Shown piece by piece: positions 24,267 through 35,098 of a stretch of 64,000 nucleotides of DNA. Within the stretch, counting starts at the first letter, position 1, and each line of letters starts with the position of its first letter. Made by a program: the position numbers and the translations under genes. This DNA comes from Zelopaecilomyces penicillatus (taxonomy: Eukaryota > Ascomycota > Sordariomycetes > Hypocreales > Pseudodiploosporaceae): NCBI GenBank assembly GCA_005765155.1, contig VCCP01000003.1, forward strand, positions 1,116,001 to 1,180,000, written 5' to 3'. A model generated the notes under the pieces. The model was given only the letters and a program-made list of their open reading frames with translations. It was not told the DNA's origin and did not search any database.

Positions 24267-26192
24267 ATGGTTTTCCCTGGGCTGCTCACTTCTGGCGATA
24301 GAACTTCATCCAACCGGTCGCGTTCCAGTGTCGAGTCAGAGCTGCAGCCCGAGTACATTGCCGACGAGGCTCAGATACCATGTATACCTCCGGAGCGACC
24401 CGACTTGCGTGAGCTGAACAACAGTCTTGAGGCCCTGGTGGCCGTCTTTCCAGACATTCAGGTCGAGGTCTTTCGAGAATTGCTGTCCCATTTCGATGGC
24501 GAGTCCAGGCTGGCGCTGGTGGCTGATGCCCTTCTCAAGAACCGTATTGTCTGGGTCAAGGGCCGGTGGAAGGTTGCCGACAAGCGGGTGGAGAATGGTG
24601 GTGTTGTAGCAAGGGGAGACATCTTCCGGAGCACAGAATACAAGCACGCCGTGCAGACACTTGCCTATCAGGAGTTCAGAGGCCTGTCGCGAGGGACGAT
24701 CAACGCCGTTCTTGCCGAGTCGAACTACCTATACCTCGATGCACGACAAACACTTGTGACGCTGTCATCCAAGTCTTGGCGCTTTACAATCTCATCACTG
24801 TTCTTGCGGCGCAAACCTGTGGCTACAGGCGACGCCGAAACTCACCCTCTGGTGCAGTGGCATTCCACTGGCAAAGGTTCCATCCTCCCAGTGATAAAAT
24901 CCACGGGAAGTGCCGAGCTCGATCGGGAGCTCTATACGACGCTGGTGCTGCCGCTGAAGGAAAGGGACAAGGAAGCTAGAGAGACAAAGGACCATAACCT
25001 TGCTATCCTACTAAACAACGAAGAGGCCGAGAATGCCGGGGCAACGCACGAGTGCACATGCTGTTTCGTAACAGCTGCATTTGAAGAATTTACGCAGTGC
25101 AATCGTGATGGCCACATGATTTGCTTCCGTTGTGTGCAATACTCTATCAAAGAGGCGTTGTTTGGTCAGGGTTGGCTCAGTAGCATTATCCCTGAGACGG
25201 GAACTCTGAGATGCGTGGCAGTGGATCGCGAGTCGTGCCGAGGGCATATCAATGCTGAGCACATCAGCCGCGCCATGCTGGGAGAGAAGAAGGGCGCCGA
25301 GATGCTGCACAGGTTGGATCAGCGACTGGCAGAGCATTCCCTGATTGCAGCCAAGATGCCCCTGATCCGGTGTCCGTTCTGCGACTACGCTGAAATCGAC
25401 GACGTATATATGCCCGCACATGAGGCACAGCCTCGCATCAAAATCAGTAGCATATACAGCCTCCTGTTTCTTCTTGGTTGCGTTCTGGCTCTGATATTGG
25501 CACTTCCCATTGCTTCATTGGCGTCTCTCGTTTGTTTGGTGCTCAGCTCGAAACACTCGGTTTGGAAGGCATTCAGAGCCGAGTGGCGACAGGCCATGAA
25601 CCAACATTGTCGCCGCCGACGCGGCCTCAAGTTCTCCTGCCAAAATCCCCATTGTGCGCGGGTATCGTGTCTGTCCTGTAACAAAGCTTGGGCCGATATC
25701 CACGTTTGCAACGAGTCGTCCCTTGTTGCGCTGAGAACCCAGGTTGAACAGGCCATGAGCATGGCTATCAAGAGGGTTTGTCCTCGATGCAATACATCTT
25801 TTGTCAAAAACGCGGGCTGTAACAAACTCACGTGCCCTTGCGGCTATAAGATGTGCTATGTGTGTCGCTCTGACTTAAGCGATGAGGGCTACCGCCACTT
25901 CTGCGATCACTTCCGGCCAGACGGCGACCCGCGGCCTTGCCTAGAGTGCGACCGTTGCAATCTATGGGAATCGGAAGATACCGACCGTGTCCTAAAGGAG
26001 GCGCGGGACGAGGCAGAGAAGAACTGGAAAGCAGCAGAGAATCGGGACCTTTCTGCTCCAGAAAAGGCCTTTCTAGAAACTGGAGTTGCTTCGCGCACTG
26101 CGGGTATTAGCCTAGATCGGGTTTTCTCTTGGCGCAGGTTTCCATCTCGGTCCGAGTTCTTCGATGTGATTGTCGAAACAATTTTTATCTGA
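24267..26192 (+). CDS. RBR-type E3 ubiquitin ligase with internal hydrophobic segment
   Basis: 641 aa, single exon. RING1 begins near residue 261 (HECTCCFVTAAF, C..C), followed by CPFC near 371. An IBR lies near 450-485 (CQNPHCARVSCLSC) and a RING2/Rcat at 505-550 (CPRC, then KNAGCNKLTCPCG, then CYVC). RBR enzymes take ubiquitin as a thioester on a RING2 cysteine; by alignment with parkin this is Cys518 (KNAGC). The N-terminus has a CUE-like helical stretch at about 46-82 (LEALVAVFPDIQ), possibly binding ubiquitin. Unusually, residues 392-428 between RING1 and IBR are strongly hydrophobic and could form one or two membrane helices. The layout resembles the RNF216/Triad3 branch. The start is the first in-frame ATG; an upstream exon is possible. 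Confident on RBR, unsure of subfamily. Confidence 0.85.
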   Translation: MVFPGLLTSGDRTSSNRSRSSVESELQPEYIADEAQIPCIPPERPDLRELNNSLEALVAVFPDIQVEVFRELLSHFDGESRLALVADALLKNRIVWVKGRWKVADKRVENGGVVARGDIFRSTEYKHAVQTLAYQEFRGLSRGTINAVLAESNYLYLDARQTLVTLSSKSWRFTISSLFLRRKPVATGDAETHPLVQWHSTGKGSILPVIKSTGSAELDRELYTTLVLPLKERDKEARETKDHNLAILLNNEEAENAGATHECTCCFVTAAFEEFTQCNRDGHMICFRCVQYSIKEALFGQGWLSSIIPETGTLRCVAVDRESCRGHINAEHISRAMLGEKKGAEMLHRLDQRLAEHSLIAAKMPLIRCPFCDYAEIDDVYMPAHEAQPRIKISSIYSLLFLLGCVLALILALPIASLASLVCLVLSSKHSVWKAFRAEWRQAMNQHCRRRRGLKFSCQNPHCARVSCLSCNKAWADIHVCNESSLVALRTQVEQAMSMAIKRVCPRCNTSFVKNAGCNKLTCPCGYKMCYVCRSDLSDEGYRHFCDHFRPDGDPRPCLECDRCNLWESEDTDRVLKEARDEAEKNWKAAENRDLSAPEKAFLETGVASRTAGISLDRVFSWRRFPSRSEFFDVIVETIFI

Positions 26193-26678
26193 TCAAGACT
26201 TTCTTGGCCCAGCAATATATAGGTTCTACGTGGTGATAAATCTCTGGCGATCCTTTCTTTTTTTGGTATAACGGAGCTGTTTTTGGGCGTTTTTAGTTTT
26301 ACTTACTTGGCTTCTGAGAGCGGAGGACAAACAGCGTCCTCAGAGAACGCAATGGTATGGGTACACACACTTGTAAGCTCCGGCTCGCAGGCATTTGCAG
26401 AAAGGTTTTTATGACACATGGGATACTGGGTTTGCTTTAGGCGCGAATATAACGGAATAGGCAATGATGATGAAAAATCCCCAACTTGGATGAAAGTAGC
26501 AGTACGCACAATTACATAAATGAACATCATTATAATACATGACCAGAACCCTTTCTCTCCCTTGTGTCCAATTTCATGTCCAGACAGTGTTGGCCTTTTG
26601 TCATTCACGTCAATATTCATGGTATCCTCGCTCATAGCCTTTCTTCTTTTCCGTCTACCTCACTTTTTTTTTCATAGT
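26193..26678. other. Intergenic region between convergent genes
   Basis: 486 bp between the ends of the RBR ligase and FOX2. Holds the two 3' UTRs; T-rich stretches near 26255-26300 and 26661-26672 could serve polyadenylation. No gene seen. Confidence 0.6.
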
Positions 26679-29600
26679 TTAAACGAGCTCAGCGGCAGCA
26701 CCGGCAATGGCAAGCTTGCCCGTCTCCTTGACCTTGGTCTGGAAGATGATCTTGTTGCCCTCGCGCCACATCTCGGTGATGACGGTCTGGCCAGGGATGA
26801 CGGGGCCAGCGAAGCGAACCTTGATGTTCTTGAATGCGCCGAACCTTGAAGGGTATTTTGTTAGTATTTCGGTTGCGATTTTGTGTGTATGAGAAGGACG
26901 TGTAATAGTGGGCACTTACTTGTCATAGATGGCCTTGCCGGCGATGCCGAAGAAGCAGAGGCCATGTAGGATAGGGGCCTTGAAGCCGCCCATCTTGGCG
27001 AATGAGGGATCAATGTGAAGAGGGCTGCAAAATCTAGTTAGCATTTTTCGTTTTGTCAGAAGATGTTTTTTTTGGTAAATACTCACTTGTAATCACCGCT
27101 CAAGCGGTAAATAGCGGCCTGATCCTCTCCCGTAACAAACTCAGCAACGAAGTCAGGAGTCCTCTGGGGAGGCGTATTGGCAGCCGTAGAGGCTCCACGA
27201 TCCTTGCTCTTCTTCTCGCCGCCGAAGCCGCCAGAGCCGCGTAGGAAGACGCTCATCTCATTGTAGAAGATCTCCTCACCCGTCTCGGCGTTGACGGTGG
27301 TGACGCCGTTCTTGACAATAGAGGCGCTGCCCTTGTCAACCACCTCAAGCAGGCGAGCGCGCGAGACGAGGCGGGCGTTGGTGGGGATAGGGTACTTGCG
27401 GATCTCGAGGTACTGCTCGCCGTGGAGCAGCATCATGGGGGAGAAGTTGGGGACAATGGCGTCGTAGTCGAAGGGCATCTCGGCGTTGAATGGGGGGATG
27501 ACGCCAAAGGTGGGCAGAACCTGGAAGTCCTCTGAGCCCTCGCTGTATTGTAGCATTGCCTGGTTAGCCGACGGCAGAGGGAATAAGGGGGGAGAAGGCA
27601 TCGACGAGGACTTACAAGGTGTACTTCAGCTCTGTGCGCTTGGCGCCAATACCAATGTTGTACAGGATAGCGTCCCGGTCTTCATATTTGAACTCTGTAG
27701 GGTTGCCCTCCTGCTGGAGAGCTTTGCTGATGGCCTCGAGGTGCTCATTGCTAGCAGGTGCTTCAGCCTTCTAATAGAACAATACACATTAGCACATGAT
27801 TTTTTTTGGAGAGAAAACGCTTCATAATTCTTGTTTTACATTCTTAAAAATGGCTATGGATATGTACAAGGTGGAATAGGTGGTTTGGTATGTGTCATTG
27901 TCCGCCCCCTATGTCCCCAAAAACAAAAACAGATCACTGCGGAAGTCTCATACCTGGCTAGGCTTGCTCTTGTTCTCAATGTTGGCCATGATCTTCTGTA
28001 TCGCGTCCTGGGCCTTCTCAGGGTGGTCTGTTCGGCCATCGTCAAAGTTGGAAATGTCGTCCCAGTACTTGACAACCTCTTCAGGCACAAGGGGCACGTC
28101 GATGGGGAAGGCGTGGCCGCCGGTTCGCTGCCATCGAGTGCGACCACACCAGCCGCTGCCGACTTCGTAGAGACCACCGGTAGGGGTAGGGCACTTGTCA
28201 CTGCAGAGAGCAAGGACAAGAGGAGCAATGTAGCTGGGCTTGAATGCCTGGACCATCTCCTCGGGCATGACGGTGGCGGTCATGGCAGTACCGGCGTTGG
28301 GAGCAATGGTGTTGACGAAGATGTTGTTCTTGAAACCCTCAAGAGCCAGAGCTCGGGAGAATCCAAGGATACCGCATTTCTATGGACCATAAATTAGCAT
28401 CAAGTTTAATTAGAATAGATTCATGTTGGTTGACTTACCGCGGCAGCGTAGTTGGCCTGGCCGAAGTTGCCGTAGATACCACTGGTGGAGGTCGTGTTGA
28501 GGACACGGCCATACTTTTGCTTGAGGAAGTAGGGCCAAGCGGCCTTGGTGACCTTGTAGGTACCGCGCAGGTGCACGTTCATGACGGAATCCCACAGCTT
28601 ATCGTCCATGTTGGCGAAGGCCTTGTCACGAAGGATACCAGCGTTGTTGACAATGATGTCAATGCGGCCAAAGGCATCAATGGCGCCCTTGACAACGAAA
28701 TCACCATCCTCAGCCGAGGCCTTGACACCGACAGCCTTGCCTCCCATCTTCTTGATCTCTCCGACGACGGTGTCAGGGTCCATCAGATCGTTGACGACGA
28801 CAGAGGCACCGTGCTTGGCAAAAGCCAGGCAGTAGGCTCGGCCAATGCCGGCACCACCGCCAGTAACGAGAGCAACCTTGCCAGTGAAGTCGAGCTTCTC
28901 GCCCTGCTCACTGGGACCCATCTTCATGGAGTCCTCCAAGAGGGTCAAGAAGTCGGCGGGACCTGTGGGGTATTGAGGCTTGGAGAAGTCGATGACCTGA
29001 TCCCACTTCTTGAGGATGGCGTCGGGGGAATATGAGTCGTCAGCCTTGAGAAGCAGACCGCTGGATCGCTCCCATCGGAGCTTAGCCATGTGACCAGCAC
29101 CGGCGTCGAAGATACCGCCGTTCTCCTGAGTGTTGCTCTTGTGGACGAGCACAGCAACCAGAGGCACGATCCAGTCAGGCTTGAGACCGGCGAGGACCTC
29201 GGGAGGCATGACAGTCTCGGTCATTCGGCTAGCAGCTGTGATTGTGGCAAACAGGTTAGCAAAATAAAGCTTTCCGTGATGCCCTTAAGGCAGTAAAGTA
29301 GATTGTCTCTCTTACCAATTGGTGCAATGACGTTGCAGAGAATGTTGTATCTGGCACCCTCCTTGGCGAGGGTCTCGGTGAAGCCAACCATGGCCAGCTT
29401 AGCGGCAGAGTAGTTGGTCTGACCGAAGCTGCCGAAGAGACCAGCAGCAGAAGCAGTGTTGATGATACGGCCGTACTTTTGCTTCTTGAAATGGGGCCAG
29501 GCGGCGCGGGCGCACTTGTATGCGCCAGTAACGTGGACCTTGATGATGAGATCCCAGTCCTGGTCGGACAGGTTCTTGAAGCTAATGTCACGCAGGATAC

Positions 29601-29976
29601 CGGCATTGTTGATGAGAATATCGATGCGACCAAAGGCCTTGAGGGCGGTCTCAATGATTCGGTCTCCATTCTCGACACTGTCGTAGTTGGCGACGGCCTT
29701 GCCGCCCGCAGCTATGATCTCGTTGACGACCACATCAGCAGCCTATAACGCGCGAAAAATGTCAAGTTAGCTTACGCCATTGAGTGGACTAGACTTCAAT
29801 TCATAGTGTCTTCTCACCTTTGTTGAGTTACCCTCTCCCTTGAAAGATCCGCCGAGGTCGTTGACGACGACGCTGGCACCGCGCGAGCCAAAAAAGATGG
29901 CATAGGCCTTACCGAGGCCACCGCCAGCGCCGGTAATGACGACTACCTCGCCGTCGTACCTCAATTGCTCAGCCAT
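26679..29976 (-). CDS. FOX2: Peroxisomal multifunctional beta-oxidation enzyme (hydratase 2 / (3R)-hydroxyacyl-CoA dehydrogenase)
   Basis: 896 aa in eight exons: 29976-29818, 29742-29316, 29235-28439, 28379-27954, 27770-27616, 27542-27087, 27024-26920 and 26844-26679. All borders are GT..AG and the total of 2,691 nt keeps frame. Two short-chain dehydrogenase domains come first: GAGGGLG near residue 16 with YSAAK, and VTGGGAGIG with NYAAAK, whose Lys is the first codon of exon 4. A hot-dog hydratase 2 domain with SGDYNPLHIDP follows, and the Asn of that motif is made across an intron. It catalyses the second and third steps of fatty-acid beta-oxidation by the D-hydroxy route, known in fungal peroxisomes. 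The protein ends AAAELV, so no SKL-type PTS1 signal is visible. Two CCTCGG motifs lie 235 and 267 bp upstream. Confidence 0.95.
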
Positions 29977-31051
29977 GATGACGTCGCTGTGTGTGTGTGC
30001 GTGCGTGTGTGTGTTGATGGTATTACAGAGTCCCTGTGTGGAGTGGAAGGGAGGGATGGAGATGAGGAATGTGTGAGAGGGAGAGAAGGAGGATATGAGA
30101 AGAAGAAGGAAAAAAAGTCCAGCAGAAACAGGCTGTCGTGGAGGAGGTCGGCGTCGCTTCTTTAACTCGGGTCAGACGGTCTGCCAATGATGGGCCCAAA
30201 ACTCAGAGAGCCGAGGCTGAGCTGGCGACAGACCGTGTGGAGCCGAGGGGCTAAGGTGGGTTGGTGCGCTAAGCTTATTGGGGCAGTGTGCTGGGGTTGT
30301 CAATTCTTTCTTCACATGCTTCCAGAGCCAGATGAAGTCATGTGGGAGCAGCGAGATTTGTGTTAATTTGTAACAGATGTTGGGTTTCACAGCTGATTTC
30401 AATTCTTGTGTTAGTTGCGTCAAGTAGTGTATGTCAATGCTCCAGTTCACATGCGCTTACAGCTTGGTGTATCCCTTGCGGTTCCAAAAGATGAGAAGGC
30501 ATTCCGTCCTACTACACCACAAATTTATCCCTTGGACCAATTCCCGCCAACGAGCTGCACTTGTCTAGATCAACTACCGTACTATACCTCTGATTTATCT
30601 CCAATACGACTGTACCTGAAAAAGTGAGAAAATTGACATCTTCCATGCCCCATCACCGCTTCGGCAATCACACAAATGGATTCTCCAACCTCCCCACACC
30701 CCATCATCCCATCCCCCACATGCTGCTACACACGTTGCCGCCTCCCCCGGCTTGCCCGGCAACGGCAATCGGTATTACGGTATTCTTTTCTTCCATCTCC
30801 GTACCCACTGGGATGCCGAGACTCGGGCGGATATGGCCGTGATCCCAGCAAGCATACCTGCAATAATTAACGGGTTGCCTATCGTATTGTGTTGTGTACC
30901 AACATGTTCCACCCCGCCAAACTCCGCTTAATAAGACCTGTACCACACCAACATGCTTGCACAACAACTCCATTCCAGTATAGGTAGTGGAATAAACCGT
31001 TACCCTTAACCCAACAATGTCTAGCCAGCAGCATCCTCAACACCCCCCAAC
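29977..31051. other. Divergent promoter region of FOX2 and the P-loop kinase gene
   Basis: About 1.1 kb with no coding pattern. Next to the FOX2 start is a GT-rich microsatellite (about 29988-30014), then an AG-rich tract (30045-30120, plus strand), together likely the FOX2 5' leader. The CCTCGG motifs lie further upstream. The part towards 31051 is C-rich, as often seen before fungal start codons. Confidence 0.55.
30211..30248 (-). promoter_or_regulatory. Two CCTCGG fatty-acid response motifs upstream of FOX2
   Basis: CCGAGG on the plus strand at 30211-30216 and 30243-30248, i.e. CCTCGG in the direction of FOX2. CCTCGG is the known core site of the FarA/FarB (CTF1) zinc-cluster activators that switch on beta-oxidation genes on fatty acids in aspergilli and Fusarium. 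Two copies 32 bp apart in front of a beta-oxidation gene support a working element; binding here is inferred. Confidence 0.6.
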
Positions 31052-32128
31052 ATGCTGCCTCAATTCGTAGACGACAAAGCGCCCATATGCATCCCCTTCA
31101 TCCTTGACATCCTCAAGACCCACCGCCATGGCCTTCTTGTCCCCTCATCTGCCGCCCATGGTGCCATCCAGAGGCCCTTGATCATCGGCCTCAACGGCAT
31201 GCAAGGCGCTGGCAAGACCACGCTGGTGGCCGCTTTGGCCGCTGCTCTGGAGAAGGAGAATACTGCGACTCTTGTTTGCAGCATTGACGATTTCTACCTG
31301 ACGCATGACGATCAGCAGGCTTTGGCTCGCGAGAATGCTAGCAATGCTCTCCTGCAACACCGTGGCGAGCCTGGTAAATCCATTTCACTTATTCGCTTTG
31401 CATAGTAGATAGATGGGGTCCTCCCTCGGCTCTTGTAAACGAGGGACCCAACTGCTTTCATACATACCCGAACTTTATCTATCTTGCATCAATGACCCCA
31501 ACTATCTGACTCGTGTCTTTTACATACCCTAGGCACTCACGACGTCTCTCTGGCCAAGTCATTTTTCTCCTCAGTTATCCAGGGTAAACCAGCCAAACTG
31601 CCACAATATGACAAAGCCGCATTCTCCGGCCAAGGCGACCGCCTCCCTGAATCAGAATGGAAACTCTTCAATCAGCCTGGTGAAGCACCTCTCCAGGTCA
31701 TTATACTCGAGGGTTGGTCCGTCGGCTTCCGGCCCCTGACCAATTCCGAGGTTGAAGCCAAGTGGAAAGCCCCAAGTCGGACACTGCACCAACATCAGCT
31801 TGAGCATCTCTTGTATATCAATGAAAAGCTCAGAGAATACGACGCTATTACGGATCTCTTTGATGCTTTTATCCACATCGATGCAGAAGATGTTGAATTC
31901 GTCTACAAGTGGCGACTGGAGCAAGAAGACCATCTCCGGGTCATTAAAGGGGATCAGAACGCTGGCATGACAAGCGATCAAGTCATTAAATTTGTAGATG
32001 GCTATTTCCCAGGGTACGAGCTGTACACCGAAGGCGTTCGCAACGGCATCCTTCCGCAAAAGCCCCGTTGCCAACTGCGGCTAGTCGTTGGTCATGACAG
32101 GACAGTTAAGCACACGGTTTACATCTAA
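31052..32128 (+). CDS. P-loop kinase of the TDA10 / D-glycerate 3-kinase-like family
   Basis: 305 aa from two exons, 31052-31373 and 31533-32128 (intron 159 bp, GTAAAT..TAG, phase 1). A Walker A motif is at residues 46-57 (GLNGMQGAGKTT, Lys55), followed by CSIDDFYLTHDD, typical of this family, where the acidic pair sits beside the substrate. The C-terminal part (LEGWSVGFRPL, WRLEQEDHLR, FVDGYFPGYELY) matches the yeast Tda10 / E. coli YggC / plant glycerate kinase group. Plant members phosphorylate D-glycerate in photorespiration; the substrate of the fungal enzyme is not established, so a small-molecule kinase role is the safe statement. Frame and length fit the family well. Confidence 0.87.
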
Positions 32129-32484
32129 GATGCGATATTATAGTTGTCATGTCATATGTACATTTTGTTCTACCTGCGGATCCCCATCAGATCAGAAATT
32201 GAGGCTGGTCAACATGATTACCAAACTCATTAGTCGTTGCGTTTCATTATATTCTTTGCAAAGCCCCGAAATTGGCACCGCCCCAGGCTATCTGCGAATC
32301 AAACCCCAAGCAAATCAGGATGGATGTGAGCCCATCAAACCACACCATAAACGCCTCCAAAACTCCGAGCTCTGCCAAAAGAATGCCGTCATGACGTTGT
32401 CGGCCATGGAGTAAGTGAAATGATTAAAAATAGAGTTAAACAATATAATCCCTCACAGTCGGCCAGTCAGTTCATAAATGTGCG
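32129..32484. other. Short intergenic region between convergent genes
   Basis: 356 bp holding the 3' ends of the TDA10-like gene and the ECM11-domain gene. Nothing else recognised. Confidence 0.55.
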
Positions 32485-33966
32485 TCATTTGCTTTCTGTG
32501 AATCTCCCTAGGATGTCGTTTTCGGCCACTACTCGTTGGCCATCTTGCTTCATTTTAGCTAGCTTTCGGTCAATGGCGCCTGAGAGAAGTCGGACTGCCT
32601 CCTCACGGCTAGCGGCCTCAGACTCAAAGGCCCGAATCATGCGCCGTTTATGTCTCCTGGAATCTCTCAACCGCTCCATAATACTGGCAAATTGGTCTGC
32701 AAACCAATCTCCGGCCGTCTCCCAGTCGTCAACAGACATGCCTTCAAACATACCGCGCTGCTCCTTTTCTCCCTGGTGACGACATTGCTCAAGTTTTGCT
32801 GATAGTTTCCCTGCACCAGTGCCATAGCCATCATGTACTGTTACTTTGGCAGGGTCGAAATCAAAGGGCTCTTTTTGCAGTGCGGTATAGGTCATGGTAC
32901 TTAATGCCTTGTCATCGTAGTCAATGCTTCCCCTCCGCCGCTTGTTCGCCCTGGAGAACTTGTACTGGGCTACAGCAGCAGGCAAGGCGCTTTCCAATGG
33001 AAGATTCGGTGGCGTTATGATGGATCTTGTCGCTTTAGGCGTTGATTGTATATCCTCGCGGTCGGCTAGGGACTCACTGTCTTCCTCTGACTCTTGATAT
33101 CTAGCAACATGACCATGCCGTCTTAGTCTTGGGTGTGCAGACCAATGGCCAGGTGCAGGCGACGGCGAGGCACCCCTGGTTTCCTGAGTGGCATACTCGT
33201 ATTGCTCTTTGGGTTGTTCAATGTGTCGCTCGTGGGGATGCTCATTGTGTCTCTCTTTGTGTCGCGGGACGGGCACCGTTCGAATTTGGACATGGCGTGC
33301 CGGTGGTTGAGAATGCTTCTGAACTGGTGAAGCTGGGCGACTATGGCCATTTAAAGCATCCTTAAGAAACCCATCTTTCATGTGGCTAGGATGAAAGCGT
33401 CGGGCCCCCGAAACAACCTTGATCTGCATGTCCTCTCTAACTTGAAATGCAGCATTCTCGCCTGTACGGAAGCCTTCATTCAACTTGGTGACTGCGCCGG
33501 GCCCTCTTTGAACGAGATCACGGTGTCTCCTGCCTGGAGACGGAGCAGGTGCAGGCTCGATGAGCTCGCTGCGTGGTGTCGTAAGCCCCGAGTGCATAAA
33601 GTTCTCGCCAAGTTGCGATCCATGAAATATCTCGTTGATAGGCTCTTCTGTCTTGAATTGCAAGTGCTTGTGTCTCGGGGGTTGCGGGCTACCTCTCCGA
33701 AATGATGGGATTAGAGGCTGAGTAGGACCATTAATCCCACGCTGAGGAAGCCCAATCGCGCGATCAGTTTTGGGTGGCGCAGGTCGAGGAACGTCGGCCT
33801 GCAACTGGCGCTCCGGCGGCGCAGATGCGGTGGCTCTCAAGTCATCCGTTTTCACCTCGGGCTCCTTGTTGTTGAGAATCTCGGCATCGTGGTTAGTTTG
33901 ACCTTCGGACAGATGCCGTGCAAAGACCTGAAGCCGGCCGGCCCGCCCCTTTAGGCCAGGCTGCAT
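32485..33966 (-). CDS. ECM11-domain protein (meiotic chromosome axis/synaptonemal complex family)
   Basis: 493 aa from the ATG at 33966. The frame stays open to an ATG at 34113, but the extra 49 residues look like translated leader, and the segment after Met33966 (GLKGRAGRLQVFAR) looks like a true N-terminus. Most of the protein is low-complexity, Pro/Arg/His-rich and probably disordered. The last 139 residues (about 355-493) form the conserved part: YTALQKEPFDFDPAK, then a helical stretch with MSVDDWETAGDWF, FESEAASREEAV and IDRKLAKMK. This matches the ECM11 C-terminal domain. In budding yeast Ecm11 with Gmc2 promotes synaptonemal-complex assembly; the role in filamentous fungi is inferred only. 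Divergent from the SRF1-like gene. Confidence 0.7.
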   Translation of the reverse strand: MQPGLKGRAGRLQVFARHLSEGQTNHDAEILNNKEPEVKTDDLRATASAPPERQLQADVPRPAPPKTDRAIGLPQRGINGPTQPLIPSFRRGSPQPPRHKHLQFKTEEPINEIFHGSQLGENFMHSGLTTPRSELIEPAPAPSPGRRHRDLVQRGPGAVTKLNEGFRTGENAAFQVREDMQIKVVSGARRFHPSHMKDGFLKDALNGHSRPASPVQKHSQPPARHVQIRTVPVPRHKERHNEHPHERHIEQPKEQYEYATQETRGASPSPAPGHWSAHPRLRRHGHVARYQESEEDSESLADREDIQSTPKATRSIITPPNLPLESALPAAVAQYKFSRANKRRRGSIDYDDKALSTMTYTALQKEPFDFDPAKVTVHDGYGTGAGKLSAKLEQCRHQGEKEQRGMFEGMSVDDWETAGDWFADQFASIMERLRDSRRHKRRMIRAFESEAASREEAVRLLSGAIDRKLAKMKQDGQRVVAENDILGRFTESK

Positions 33967-35098
33967 GGTGGTGAGTATGACGATGACGCCAAGGCCCTGC
34001 TCGGTCTTTCCAGACTTTCCGGCTGACGAGGATTTTAGTAGGTTGTAGCTGGCGGCGAGTATATCGGGAGGTGGCTGTTGAGGAATGAAGGAACGCCCGT
34101 CGAAACAGAGCAAAGGCGACGCGACAACGCAACAGAAGGAACACGAGGGGTCTATGCAGGGACAAAGAATGATGCCGTTATGTCATCGGATAAGGAACGG
34201 CCTGGCCAAAGGAGTAGATGAGTTAATGATTATTGCGGCAGCTAGACGGACGGCCACGCAGATAAGCCGACGGATGCGTCGTCACCGGGCGTTTTAAGAC
34301 AGAGCATCTGGCCAAACGGAGGGGGAGCATTTCTTCTAGAGCATCACGTCGAAATGTCGCGTCAGGCACAGGCGAGCGCGACATCAGGTGACACAAGACC
34401 AGGGTGCACTGCCTGCCAGCCAAACCATGTGGTATTAGAAGGTGCGTACTCACTGGCGCTGTAGGCTCAATACACTCAACAGGCCCAGCAGGGCCTTCAA
34501 CTCTTGCGTCAATCCGCTAGAAAAAGCTCAGCCCTGGGCAGGTCAGTGCTCTAAGAGCCCTGAAGGCTGCCTCTCGCTTGAAAATCGAAACCCGACCCAT
34601 CTCGGTGGCACAGGCAGACAGACAACAAGGCAGGAAGGCCCAGCTGGGCCAGCTAGCTGGCCCAGCTGAAGCGTCCAGGGAGTTCCCCCTGTCAAGTCGC
34701 CCAGTCTGGTGATATTAGCGTCAGACATGCCTACCAAGCCTACGTAGCACTGCAGATGACGCTGTAGTACGGTAATCGCACAGTTATCAAAGCCCCAGTC
34801 AACGGCAGGTCGCTGGAGACGCCTAATCCACGTCCGTCTTAGGCGTCTCGGGCGTGTGACCACCATCTCAACAAAGCCTGTCACATCAAACCTACCTGAT
34901 CAACCTTGGCAGCCGTTGAAGCTCTATCTGCCTTTCATTTTCCTCGGCAGCCATTTTTGCATCATCATTCCTTTCCACCCGCACATTTATGCCCCGACCG
35001 CGTTCCAAGCGTGCTGATGATATGCGCCTCATCCTGTCCTATCTGGGTTTCTGATACACGCCGCGCCACTACACTCACACAACGCGGGTTTTCAGGAT
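33967..35098. other. Divergent promoter region with a perfect 28-bp palindrome
   Basis: No gene supported. A perfect palindrome lies at 34641-34668, built from GGGCCAGCT / AGCTGGCCC units, within a wider AGCTGG-rich stretch. The rest is GC-rich promoter-like sequence for the ECM11-domain and SRF1-like genes. Confidence 0.6.

Noticed and set aside
24014..24301. 95-codon frame overlapping the start of the RBR gene
   Set aside because: It ends in the first codons of the RBR frame and has no protein-like features; most likely leader sequence.
34543..34884. 113-codon minus-strand frame over the palindrome
   Set aside because: No similarity recognised and the palindromic GC-rich sequence suppresses stops in both strands.
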